A stretch of DNA of 64,000 nucleotides from Gymnopilus junonius (lineage: Eukaryota; Basidiomycota; Agaricomycetes; Agaricales; Galerinaceae). The notes under the pieces are model-generated. The model ran no database searches and was not told the origin of the DNA. It was given only the letters and a program-made list of their open reading frames with translations. The number at the start of each line of letters is the position of its first letter. The first letter of the stretch is position 1. The stretch covers positions 248,001-312,000 of the forward strand of contig JADNYJ010000017.1 of NCBI GenBank assembly GCA_015501075.1. Reading direction: 5' to 3'. The position numbers were made by a program, and so were the translations under genes. This document shows positions 23,606-35,003 of this stretch, piece after piece.

Positions 23606-26126
23606 CTAATCAATATCATTCCTCCACCCATCCCCACCCGACCTACTCCCGCTGCCACCCCCGCTCCTCGACCCGCGCCCCAACCAAGGCGCCCTGCTCA
23701 CTCCCCGATCCCCACCCCGATCGCCCCTCGGCCCAACACCGCCCATCTCCCATCCACTCTCGTGCGTCCTGGGCCACTGCTTGGCTTTTGTGAACCCCTG
23801 TCTACTCCCCTTGGTATATCCGTACCCATCATTCCCGCCTGGTGATCCCCGCGAGGAGAATGAGCCCGTGTACGGTCGTGAACTGGAGCCTGAGCTGCGG
23901 TCGCCGCGGTCGAACGAGTGGTAGCTCGAGCCGGAAGATCTATCGTTGGACCTGTACCCTCCTCCTCCTCCTCCTCCATAGCCGCCTGACCTATCACTGC
24001 TCCATCCACCCCGCGAACCACCACCGCTGCTGCCCCGGTCCCGATCCCTATTCCCCCATCCACCACGTCCACTACCGAACCCACCACCCCCGCTCATCAT
24101 TTCCATCAACTTCCGGCTCACCGTCGGCTCGCGGTCTAGAGCCCACATCTCCTGCCACGTCTTCTGCAGCCCCTTGGTCATCTCATGCATATCCAACCCC
24201 AACTCCCTCGCACGGCCAATAAAGAACCCAAGCTGCGAGCTAAACGCCCCAGAAATATCATCCGGCGCGAACGTGCTCAGATTCGACGTGAGCTCCTGGG
24301 AGAGTTTCGGGATCTCCCCGATCTTCAGCTCGTCGTACTTGTGCTGCGGGTGCGCAGCGGCCAGCTCGGCGAGCTCTGTGGTGAGATCGGTGGAGGTGAC
24401 GGGTTTCAGAGCGACGTCGCGCAGGTGTCGGTGCACGAAGATCATCTCCCAGGGCATGAGGACTAAATCGCCGCGACCTTGTTTGTTACTTCCTCTCCCT
24501 GTCCTGCCCACGCGATGGATGTAGATATCCTTTCCGCTCGGGAGACCGACCTGGATGACACGCGTGACGCCGGGATAGTCCACCCCGCGGGCGGATACAT
24601 CGGAGGTGACCATGATAGAAGGATACGTGTCGTTACGGAAAGCATTGGACACCCTCGTGCGGGTCTTCATCTCGCGCTTCGCGTGCATCTCGTACAGGTT
24701 CGTCTTGCGGCCCAAGGGAAGGTGCGCAATGGCCTTGCGGAGGAGCTGCGAGAAGAGCATGACGCTGTTGGTGGTACTGAGGAAGATGACGACTTTGCTC
24801 CGCTTAGAGCTGGATTGGTGCTGCAGCTGATCGAGCGCGATGAGCTTGATGAGATGTGGGAGGAGTTCCTCGCCTGAGCGCAGGACGGTGTGGTATTGCG
24901 GGATGTGTGCGTGGACAGGGGAGTCGTCGGCCGAGACACAGTTCACGAAGCGGTGGTTCGCGTCCAGGGTCGATTGGGCGATTTGTTGGATTTGGCGCGA
25001 GACGGTGGCGGAGAACAGGAAGGTCTGGCGTTCGGGGGATGGGGCAAGGTAGGAGGATATCCGGGTGATGTCCTCCCGGAAACCCATGTCTAAGAGGGTA
25101 TCGGCCTCATCTAAGATGAGCTGGAGGGATGGGAATAAGTATTGTATTATGTGCAGTTGACAAACGAATTATACCATTTTGCAACTTTTCATCAGGTCAT
25201 GAACCTCTGGCTCTGTGTTGATCAAATCCAAAAGTCTTCCGGGGGTAGCAACGACAATATCCTTCCTGCCCTTACTCCATTCCCTCATCTGCCTGAACTT
25301 GCTCTCGCCCCCAAGTAAAATCTGCACCTGGAAGCCCCGATGATGCGCCGTCAAATTACTCGCCTCCACCGCAATCTGCGTGGCCAGCTCCCTCGTAGGA
25401 GAGATGATCAGCGTCCCCACCGACTTCCTAGCAAAGTTCGTCTGCGCGCGGGACACGTCCATCTGGGAGAGGGGTACAGAAGAGGTGGATTGCACGGACT
25501 CCGCGTGCGCCTCGAGCGCGTTCAGGCGCGACTCGATCGCAGGCACGAGGAACGCCATGGTCTTTCCCGTCCCGGTTTTGGCCTTGACGAGTAAATCCCG
25601 CGGATGCTCGCTGTCAGTACGTGCGGAGGCGTCGTACGGGTCTGCGAGCTGCGGGAGGAGGGGCAGGATCTGGGCTTGGACAGCAGACATGTGGGTGTAC
25701 TTGAACGGGGCGACGGTGATGGCGCGCAGAGTGTTGGGGTGGATCTTGTCAGCTAAGGATTGGAAGGAGAGCGAAGCGTCTGGAGTTGTTTTTTCAGGGT
25801 CGACGGGGGTGTCGGGGACCGGAGAGGTCGTGACTGTGGCGGTGGAGGCGAATCTGTTTTGGGTCAGTGCAGTCAGAGCGCTCTTTTGTTGCTGGCGACC
25901 AGGAGTTCCGAGGCGAAGAGCCCACGACGACGGAGGGCTGTGGTAGGGTTTTTAGTGAGAGAAAAGAAGAGGTAAAGAGGGACATACGACTCCGTGTGAT
26001 AGCAGCTGTGACGAACGACCGACGCAGGACAGCTCTCGCTGCACTTGCCGCTTTGAAAGTCGCCTGGGATGTCGATGAGGAAGCGACAGCAGCGGTGGAT
26101 AACGCCCATGGATATGAAGGAGGCAT
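23606..26126 (-). CDS. DEAD-box ATP-dependent RNA helicase, Mss116-like, mitochondrial
   Basis: RNA helicase of the group that includes yeast Mss116 (mitochondrial intron splicing). Motifs: Q-motif region MSAVQAQILPLL; motif I AKTGTGKT; Ia PTRELA; Ib TPGRLLDL; motif II DEAD (LILDEADTLLDMGF, completed across the intron at about 25133-25191); motif III SAT; motif V SARGVDYP; motif VI HRVGRTGRG. The C-terminus is a 150-residue arginine/glycine/serine-rich tail (RGGW, GGYGGGGGGGY), as in RNA-annealing helicases. A likely first exon at 26126 starts MPPSYPWALSTAAVASSS and runs into an Arg-rich, acid-free stretch (ARAVLRRSFVTAAITRS) fitting a mitochondrial presequence. The join from that exon to FASTATVTTSPVPD is not in phase in this frame, so the exact start is uncertain. 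Stop at 23606-23608. Confidence 0.9.
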
Positions 26127-26549
26127 GATAGAGACGGTGCCTTGATGTCGGAACTAACAAGCTCGACTTTTTTTAAGGAAGAAAAAGGGAGAGGACTACT
26201 GGAGGATGTCTCTTTTCCAGAGTCTGGGTGTGTGAGGAGGAGAAAGAAAAAATAATTTCGCGCGATCACTAGAAAAAATAAGCGGGCGAACGAATAAGGT
26301 ATGTCGCTCCCACGGGTCACTCAAAACGAATTTTTTTCGTGTTTTGTGGTTCCTTCCCTCTGGGCATGACGCTTGCTTGCGGTCTAACTGCGAAGTTTGT
26401 ACGATAAAGCGCGTCATTATATTCTTTTCTTCTCTTGCTTGCTCCTTTTCATTCTTGTACGACCCATCCTTTCCACATTTAATCGGCTTGCATTTCCCAT
26501 CGACAACGACAGAAAAATTTTTGACGACCATTAGAGCAATCTTAAAAAA
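26127..26549. promoter_or_regulatory. Divergent promoter region, helicase / CTP synthase
   Basis: About 420 bp between the two start codons, rich in pyrimidine tracts on the plus strand just before the CTP synthase ATG, as common for highly expressed fungal genes. No open frame of note. Confidence 0.45.
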
Positions 26550-29500
26550 ATGACAAAGTATATCCTCGTTTCTGGGGGTGTGGTCAGTGGCATCGGCAAG
26601 GGTGTTATCGGTCGTTTTTTCCTCTTTTTTTCTTTCTAAAAAGTTTCAGTGAGTTGAAGGACCTATTCGCCGCCAACAGCTTCATCCACGGGTCTCTTAC
26701 TCAAAACTACCGGCCTCAAAGTGACCGCTATCAAGATCGACCCGTACATGAACATCGATGCGGGCACCATGCGGCCTACAGAACACGGTGCGTCTCCTTC
26801 CCCGTCTCCTTCCTTGAAATTTTGCTTGTTGTTGTTGTTCGGTCCGATCCTAATCAAATTTAATTTCGAAATGGTCCAGGTGAAGTCTACGTCCTAAACG
26901 ACGGCGGAGAAGTCGATCTCGACCTGGGCAACTACGAGCGGTACTTGAATGTCACCCTCAGCAGGGACAATAATATCACGACGGGCAAGATCTATAGGGA
27001 GGTCATCGAGAAAGAGGTGTGTTTCATCCCCTCTCTGCCTATCTCTGAGATATGGTCGGTTAATCCTACTTCTTTTCTTGGTATTTTAGAGAAAAGGAGA
27101 GTATCTAGGCAAGACTGTCCAGGTGCGTTTCGTGTTTCGCGTCTGGGTGAGATAGGATTTCAACTAACAGGGCGTGGATATGTCCAGATCGTTCCCACAC
27201 ATCACCAACGCCATCCAGGACTGGATCGAACGCGTGTCCAAAATCCCCGTCGACGAGTCGGGCGAAGAACCAGACGTGTGCATCGTTGAGGTACGTCACG
27301 TCTTTCATTCCCCTCCCAACTTCCTATACTAACGTTCTCCTCCTCTTTCCCTTTACCCCACCTCTGACCTCAACAGCTCGGAGGCACAGTCGGCGACATC
27401 GAATCGGCGCCCTTTGTCGAAGCCATGCGTCAATTCCAGTTCCGCGTCGGCCACGACAACTTTGCTTTAATCCACGTCTCCCTGGTCCCGGATATGCATG
27501 GCGAACAGAAGACCAAGCCGACGCAGACGACGGTGCATGTCCTGAGAGGGTTGGGGCTTTTGCCTGATTTGGTGAGTTTGTTTCCCTATTTTGTTTCCCT
27601 ATTTTTCTGTTTTCTGTTTCCTGTTCTCCTGTTTTTTTTTTCCTTCTTTATTTCCCTTGGATTGCCGTCGAAATATATATCCTTACGCCCCCTCAGACCT
27701 TCGTTCTCTTGCTATGGCACCAGCTCCTTTCTGCTTCCTTGGCGTGCTTTTATTTTTCATCTTTCATTTCATGACCAAACACGATCTGATGGGGATTTGG
27801 AGTTGGGCGGGGGGCTGGAGTCGTCATTTAACCGCATTTTATGCTGACACTTTCGGAGAAGGACGATGGCATTAAAAATGCTAGGTATAAAACAAAATTT
27901 CGGCCCCCCCTCACAAGCAAACAAATTTCTTTCTTTCTTTCCTTGTCGCTAATACTTTTCGTTGTCTATATTTTTGATTACTCTCGAATATTGATCCTTT
28001 CCTGCCTTCTCTTCTCTTTCGCCTCTTTTTCCTCTTCCTCACTCTCATCCTCCTCCTGCAATTCACGCTAACCCCCTGCTCCCCCTTCTTCAGATCGCAT
28101 GCCGCCTCCTCGGTCCCGAATCCCTCAATCCAGCTACCAAAGACAAAATATCCATGTTCTGCCACGTCTCCTCCGAACAAGTCGTAGGCGTGCACGACGT
28201 CTCATCCGTCTATCACGTCCCCCTCCTCCTCCAATCGCAGAGAATCGTGGAGTATCTCACCAAGAGGCTCAAGCTGGACGAGGTGTATCGGATGCCTGTG
28301 TCCCTGGTTTCGAAGAGAGTGAAGGAGGTGAATGGAAATGGGATTGCCAGACCGGCATCCGCGGGTTCGGCTTCGTCGGCTGGAGAGTCAGATACGGAGT
28401 CGGAGAAGGCTGCGAAGGTTCAGCTGCAGGAGGAGATTAGGAAGGTGTGGGAGGAGAGGAAAGCGAAAGGCGCTGAGCTCGGGAAGAGGTGGAAGGAATT
28501 GACTGCTGGGTTTGTGACCCTTCCTTTCTTTATTCTCGTTTTTCAGGCATCTGACTGTTTTTTTTTCTCTCTTTTTCTCCAGCCAAGAACGTCTGTTCGA
28601 CACTGTCACTATAGCCCTTGTTGGGAAATACACCGACCTCAAAGATTCGTATATGTCTGTTACCAAGGCACTTGAACACTCTGCGTTTAGGGTGCACAGG
28701 AAGATGACCGTTCATTGGGTTGAATCTTCCGATTTGGAGCCTGAGACGCAGGAGACGAATCCGAAGAGATATCATGATGCCTGGAGGGCTGTCGTCGGCG
28801 CTGGGTAAATTCCCTCTTTTTATTCTGCGTGGACAAAGAACTGACAAGTCTTGCAGAGGCATCCTCGTCCCAGGCGGTTTCGGCCACCGCGGCACAGAAG
28901 GGATGATGCTCGCCATCAAATACGCGCGCGAACAAAAAGTGCCCTTCCTGGGCATCTGCCTCGGCTTCCAACTCGCCGTGGTCGAATGGGCGCGGAACGT
29001 GCTCGACATCCCTTCTGCCACGTCGGCGGAATTCCACACCGCCACCCCTGAGCATCCGCTGATCATCTTCATGCCGGAGATCTCGCGGACGCATATGGGC
29101 GGCACGATGCGCCTGGGCTTGAGGCCAACAGTGTTTGAGCAGGGCACGGAGGGGTGGAGTAAGGTTAGGAAATTGTATGGTGGGAAGGGCAAGATTTGGG
29201 AGAGGCATAGGCATAGGTATGAGGTCAATCCGGTGTATGTGGAGAGGTTGGTGAAGAGTGGGATGAACTTTGTGGGAAAAGATGAGAAGGGCGAGAGGAT
29301 GCAGGTGTGTGAATTGAAAAGTGGGTTTTCTTTTTTTGCCTCTTTCTTTCTTGGAAGCCTGGGGTTAAAATGATCTTTTCTAGACCATCCATTCTTTATA
29401 GGCCTTCAAGCCCACCCTGAATTCTGCACGCGCCCTCTGAACCCCTCACCTGCATTCCTTGGGTTCGTAGCGGCCGCTTGTGGTGGCGACGTGTTATCAG

Positions 29501-29715
29501 AGCAAATTGAACTGCAGTTGAAGACGTTTAAGCCACCCCATCCCGAGGGTGCGATGATCAGCGAGGCGCAGCTGAGGAATGCGTCAGACGCGAATGTGAG
29601 GAGCGCCACGGGCGGTGTGGAGGAAGGGAAGAAGGATGACGAGGCGGGGAAGGGAGCGAAGGATCCGGCTAGTGTGCATATGGAGGTTGTGCAGGCTATT
29701 AATGATGATATATGA
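26550..29715 (+). CDS. URA7: CTP synthase
   Basis: Converts UTP, ATP and glutamine to CTP. The ATG at 26550 gives [20 protein letters not shown], continuing over introns as [40 protein letters not shown] and [15 protein letters not shown] (synthase domain). Later exons hold [49 protein letters not shown] and [16 protein letters not shown]. The class-I glutamine amidotransferase domain has [17 protein letters not shown], the nucleophile Cys in [17 protein letters not shown], and the His/Glu pair in [17 protein letters not shown]. It ends with a Lys/Asp-rich tail ([15 protein letters not shown]), stop at 29713-29715. One intron (27572-28093) is 522 nt, about ten times the local norm. The amidotransferase catalytic residues are all present. 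Confidence 0.95.
27572..28093 (+). other. Unusually long intron of CTP synthase
   Basis: Donor GTGAGT after GLLPDL and acceptor CAG before [10 protein letters not shown]. It is 522 nt and strongly T/C-rich, against 50-60 nt for most introns in the window. No open frame or convincing snoRNA boxes were recognised. Confidence 0.75.
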
Positions 29716-30318
29716 GCTGAAGTTGGTGCGGGGTACACAAAACGGTCGATGCTATTGATGCTATGATTTCCGATTGGGATCTTGGTTTTTTCTCGCTTTC
29801 TGTTTTGCTTAGAGAGTCTATATACTTTGAAGATCTGTTACTTATAATAGCATATACACTCAACGTACATTTCGTTCTCGTCATGACATTACCTACTTAC
29901 CTGTGCATCTCTTCGTATACTTTGTAGAGTACAGAAGGTACCACTTACGACTAGTCGAATCTCCCGCTTGCAGGATTCCCGGAACAGGAAGTACGTAAAT
30001 TCTTTCTTTGACTGTTTTCGCGGCTTTTTTTTCTAATCGAGTGGTTGAAAGCTAAACCGGTGACCAATCCTCGTATGAATTACTGTAACAGTAAATTCAT
30101 GATGATCGGTTAGAACAAGAACGTCCGCATTGAGTGACTTCCTTTTAAGGTAGGCTTCGTACGCTGATGTTGAATTGGGTTTTCCATATTCACACAGCAG
30201 AAGTAGTAAGACTGAGCTTTCATGTTACGTATGAATCCGTGGAGCCTCGCAGAAGACTCCATTTTTAAACAATATTACTTAATTCGGACGTGGTGTGACG
30301 TTTGGCCCGTGCGTCGCC
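29716..30318. other. Intergenic, no gene seen
   Basis: 603 bp holding the 3' flank of CTP synthase and the promoter of the kinase gene. No supported feature. Confidence 0.4.
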
Positions 30319-31780
30319 ATGCGCTTAACCTCTCGTCTTTGTCTTGTCTTAACACCCTTAGCTCAGGACCAAACAAACGCCATGAACGACGCTATCTCAG
30401 AAGAAGACGATATATACGAGCCCTCCATGCTGGATGACATAGAAGATATCGAACTCTATCGGCCTGGCGGCTTTCATCCTGTGCACATTGGCGATACATT
30501 TGATAATAATAGATATCTTGTTATTCATAAACTCGGATATGGAGGATTTAGCACGGTGTGGCTCTGTCGCGATTGTCATTCGAATCAGTACGTTGCCATC
30601 AAAATACTCACCGCCGATGAGTCGAGTCGATCGTCGAACCTTGAGCTTGACACCCTTCTCCATCTTGAACACGCACCAAAGGCCCTTTCTACTCATTCGG
30701 GCAAGCAATACGTCTCATCCCTCCTTCGGAATTTTACACACGCTAGTATGAATGGTTCTCACACATGCTTGGTTTTCCAAGCAGCTGGTCCATCCATATC
30801 AATGCTAGTTAGAGGGCGATCATCCAGGCACGGTTGGATTCGAGGGGATATTGCAAGGGCCCTCGCTTATCAAGTCACGGAAGGCCTGGCGTATATACAT
30901 TTATCTGGCGTTGGACATGGAGGTTAGTGAAGCATGTCCGCGTTCTACTACATAGTGTCTCGACAACTGAAAAATCTCACTAGACCTTACGACTTCGAAT
31001 ATTCTAGTGAATATCAAGCGCTTCCACTCATTGACACAAGACGAACTCTACACCGTCTTCGGCAAGCCTCTCAAGAGCAAGGTCGAATTTATTTCCAATC
31101 ACACACAATCTCTATATTCGACATCTGCGCCTTTGTATTTGGTCGAACCTATCGACTTTTCGAGAGTCGATCCGAAACACTTCAGCACAGAAATCCAGAT
31201 AGTCGATTTTGGTCAATCTTTCTACCTCAACAAGCCACCTCTAGATGGCCTTGGAACTCCTATGGCATATTGCGCACCTGAGCTAATATTTGATCACACC
31301 GCAAGCGTTTATTCCGACGTTTGGGCTCTCGGTTGCTCGGTCTTTGAAATTCGAACAGGCGCGCCTTTGTTTGATGCCTTTTTTGGCAGTAAAAAAGAGA
31401 TCGTTTCGCAGATGCTGAATGTCATTGGAAAATTACCCGAGCCCTGGTGGTCTGCTTGGAAGGGGGATAATGAAAATGCCTCCGAAGGGGGCATCTATAC
31501 TTTACGCGACGTGATCACAAGAGCCGTTGGGGGAAGCACAGACGCTGGCGGGGGACACCCTCATACCGATAATAGCAACACGATATGGAGCGAAAACCCA
31601 GCAATATCTTCAGATGAAGTGGACATTATGAAGCGCTTTATAGAAAAGCTACTGATTTACAAGCCAGAGGCAAGGATGTCTGCAGAGGAAGCAAGCAAGC
31701 AACCTTGGATTTCGCGGACAGTACTCAATTATAACGTTCTTCAACTATTGAAGGTACTTGATAACGACACCAGAGACTAG
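30319..31780 (+). CDS. SRPK-like serine/threonine protein kinase
   Basis: Kinase related to SR-protein kinases. ATG at 30319 (MRLTSRLCLV); an internal ATG at 30382 (MNDAISEEDD) is an alternative start closer to the usual N-terminus. The YRPGGFHPVHIGDTF signature precedes the kinase fold. Then: glycine loop LGYGGFSTVWL, VAIK lysine, GHGDLTTSNILVN catalytic loop (completed across one intron near 30923-30984), IVDFGQS in place of DFG-containing SRPK text, and CAPELIF (APE). The C-terminal lobe has SDVWALGCSVFEI and SAEEASKQPWI. The catalytic-loop Lys of HRDLKxxN is Thr here (HGDLTTSN), as in some fungal SRPK-like families, so catalytic strength is open. About 465 residues, stop at 31778-31780. 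Confidence 0.87.
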
Positions 31781-31935
31781 ATGTAACCTAGGACTGTAAT
31801 TATAATTTTAGCCCAGCCCCAAATTTCACATTATTCATGACCGACCACAACTGCAACATACATAGGTGATGTCATATAATCAACCATCCATATCAACATC
31901 TTTGCTCTCTGACTGAGAAGAATCCTCTACCTGCT

Positions 31936-33623
31936 CTACACCCACGCTCCCGGCGGTCTCCATACATTACCGGAAGTAGCTTTCCATAGGCGAATACGGC
32001 CATCGTTGCCAGAAGACGAGAGAATTGACCTATCGAATAATTAGAAACAAGAAAGAAAACCCTGTCGTTTAAAGGAGAGAATGGAAACATACCCCGTTAT
32101 ATTCCATTCTACCCTTCCTACTGCAGACCTAGAATCAAGTTTTAGCAAATAAATCCAAAACAACCAAGATGAACAAAACCTACTTGTGTTGATCAAAATC
32201 AGCCACAGAAACTGCAGTCCATTTGAGATCCTCACTCTCTCCCTCCGCCATATTGTCGAAGTCGAATTCGTCCGAGCCAGGCTTAATTTTCCATATGCGC
32301 ACATGGCCATCTCTACCGCCAGTAGCGATGAGATGGTACGACCGGCCACATGAAGGTGCCCATGCTACTGAGGTGATGGCATAATTGGCAGGGCCAGCAG
32401 GTGCAGCTGAGCGTGAGTCTGATGCATCGGTGGGCGCCGTTGTTGGTGCGGATGGTTGAGTGGCAGTCCCTCCGGAAGTGGGTGAGCCAGAAGAAGAGGT
32501 TGAAGAAAGGGTTAGGAGGGTGGTTGACTTTCTAGCGTTAATTTGAACGATCTGATAGGCCGAGTGAGTCACATGCATTAAACACGGAAGGCAATACGCA
32601 ATACCTTGATAGTGCCAGTCGTCCCACATCCAACTGCAATAATCTCTCCCCAATATTTATCCTTACACCACGAAAGACACCAACCACCATCAGCCTCTTT
32701 ATTTCCTGGTCCAAGTCTCCCTCCACTCGTCGACGACACGTTCTGCTGTTGTAAACCCTGCTGCAGAGCCTGGCTTACAAGAGAGGCTGAAGCGCCTTCA
32801 AGTGTTGCATGTGTTTGGGTCGGTGTAGATAGTGCAACGGTGTGTACGCGAGAGAGGTACCCAGGCGAAGGCCCTGGAGCGAGAATTTGCACGTCGAGTT
32901 CTTCGGTGAGTTGCCAGGATACTAAGGAGGGCTGTTCAATGCACTCGTATATCCGGAGCATGTTGTCCGTGGCTATCGTGGCCTATATCGGCGAGTTCAT
33001 ATGGTCATTCGACCTAGAAGATGAAAGTAACAACCATCACTCACCAGCTTCAAACCAAAATGGTGGGGTGCAAACTCTACACCTCTAATAGTCCCCTTCG
33101 CGTCTGCAAGCACCGCTCGTTCTATCCACCGTGAAGAGACTGGGCCTGAGCCTGAGTGGTTTTGCGATGAACCGTTGAACCCCGCAGGTGGCTGAGATGA
33201 TGCATCCGAACCAGCTTGTTCCCAGATCTTCACCGTACGGTCAAAAGAAGATGACGCAAGTATTGAGCCAAACTCTGGGTGAGCCCAGCTAAGTTTTGAT
33301 ATGGGAGCGTCGTGAGCCTACAGAAATTTTTGTTAAGCTTGCGAAGCCCTTCAAATCGAACATCCGTTGGCGCACTTTCCAATCATCCTCGACAGTCCAT
33401 TGGCTGTTTTCGTTACTTCCATCGAGTTGCCATATCTTTATCCTATATTTAAAACCAACTTTCGATGAGAAACCTACAATCAACACGTCGACGCGTTATT
33501 CAACTCAAATTCAACTTACCGTTGGTCTAAACCACATGTCGCCAAACGGAATCCGTAAAAATCATAGGCCGCGTCTGTTATTAAGTCCCCATGCGCATTT
33601 TGAATGATGCCACTTTGAATCAT
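31936..33623 (-). CDS. SEH1: Nucleoporin Seh1, WD40 beta-propeller
   Basis: WD40 protein of the Nup84/107 nuclear-pore subcomplex and the SEA/GATOR2 complex. Start ATG at 33623: MIQSGIIQNAHGDLITDAAY then DFYGFRLATCGLDQR, the Seh1 opening blade. Successive blades: IKIWQLDGSN; APISKLSWAHPEFGSILASS with SFDRTVKIWEQ; IRGVEFAPHHFGLKLATI with MLRIYECIE; WCLSWCKDKYWGEIIAVG; and ATGGRDGHVRIWKIKPG. The last is RIRLWKATSGNVWRPPGAWV, stop at 31936-31938. Two Ser/Thr/Gln-rich insertions lie between blades (LVSQALQQGLQQQNVSS; STSSSGSPTSGG). Six or seven exons on the minus strand, with the 3' end 155 bp from the convergent kinase gene. Confidence 0.9.
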
Positions 33624-33815
33624 GTTTCAAGCCGTATTCGAGGGTAATTTTGGAAGGAGGTTATGAACAAGTTATAACAAAATGGGAGTGAGTTGCAAGA
33701 GTGTCGCGAAACTTACGTAAGCAGACGATGTTCAACTCGAGCTTAGATGAACACTTTTCTTCCTGATTGAACACGGACAACTAACGTGGACCTACCTCTC
33801 ACTAGCGGTAGCTCC

Positions 33816-34650
33816 ATGCCAGGACCCATTAAATCCTCTAATTGGTCAAGAAGCCTGACCTGGATTCCCCTGTCATCGTGGCGTGCACTCGGACCCACAG
33901 ACCTCAGATGGTGGAGAGGATTGATCGGCAGCAGGACCACGTATTACTGTAAGCTCTGCGTTTTTATTGATTCACGTATATTCACATCAGGTACTCTTGT
34001 ATTTTGGTAACAGGGATCGCCTTTTTGTCATTTTTTTTCAAGTTATCTTTGGAACTAACAGCCTATCCAATTATACAAAGTAAAGGATATCACAAAACTG
34101 AGGTTCAAGTTGTCCTCGGTAAGCTCCAAATATATGAACACGGAAAGTCTTAACTTACATGCGTAAATTCAGGTTATCTATTTATCTTTTTATGCCTTTG
34201 GAACCAATCATGTTTCTGGATGTTTTATAACTTGTAAGGGCTACCCGTTCTTTCTCAGCCGGATTAATGAAGCATAGATATTTTGTTTCATTTCAGTTTT
34301 TACTCTAAGTATAAAGGCTTGTCTGTCTTTGCTTTCAATGACGTCAAACTTGGAATGTCAGTTAGCGTCGCTTTGCAAGGTAGCTTCATTTTTCTTTTCA
34401 AGTAGCTTAAGTGGTGCTTTTTTTGATTCGATCCAGTGTTTCTGCATGGAGGTTTGCATATGGAAACGAGGTCGAACAAATCTAGGTACAGTGACACTGC
34501 CGGAATTCACTTCAAGATGCCCAAATGCTGCGGTGTTCTCCTCTGGATCTCTTTGCCTCTTTTCTTTTCCGGTCTACGCTGGGTTTTTCTGTCGTAGAAG
34601 CCTATCCCAAATCATGTAGCTCGTTCGCTGCCGCTGCAGCTCGGACGTAG
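33816..34650 (+). CDS. Tandem membrane-protein paralog A (one unit)
   Basis: ATG at 33816: MPGPIKSSNWSRSLTWIPLS ending exon 1 in RTTYY. The intron at 33949 splits the Trp codon and joins to YYWIAFLSFFFKLSLELTAY and EVQVVL. Later exons read YLFIFLCLWNQSCFWMF and FFTLSIKACLSLLSM ending in LASLCK. The last exon could end at 34619 or, spliced, at 34650. The exon-1 boundary (YY, then a split W), the membrane spans and the Cys-Lys end of the fourth exon match the units downstream at 35004. Expected topology is four or five spans. No family recognised. Confidence 0.55.
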
Positions 34651-35003
34651 CATTCTACAATGTATAAATGTTCTTCAAATTTATGCGGATATAATTATTG
34701 AACATAGAAATGGGAACTATTCCTGTTTCTGGTATTATACCTTGCGTTTAATTGTAAAAGATTTCGCCATCGGTTGATCTATAAACTCTTGTTGTCTTTG
34801 ACTGCGAGTTTAAAATTGAAACTTAAAACTATGCCAGGTACTCAAACGATGTAGGAGGCCAAGAAGTGCTTCTAAGTGTACGAGAGCATTCAGTCCTTTT
34901 CTATAAATAGACGCACTCTGACCGGCTAACTCCGACTGTATACAGGTTGAATGTGACGACAGAGCGATCGACTATCCCTGCCACATAAGCCATAAAGTGC
35001 CCA
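34651..35003. other. Intergenic between membrane-protein paralogs
   Basis: 353 bp with a TATA element near its end (34902) and no open frame of interest. Confidence 0.4.
34902..34909 (+). promoter_or_regulatory. TATA box
   Basis: TATAAATA, 95 nt before the ATG at 35004, a fitting distance for the promoter of the second membrane-protein gene. Confidence 0.5.

Noticed and set aside
23842..24222. Plus-strand ORFs over the 3' half of the helicase gene
   Set aside because: They are shadows of the Gly/Arg-rich coding strand of the helicase and show no family content.
27572..28093. C/D-box snoRNA in the long CTP synthase intron
   Set aside because: TGATG and CTGA-like pieces are present but not in the right order or with closing stems.
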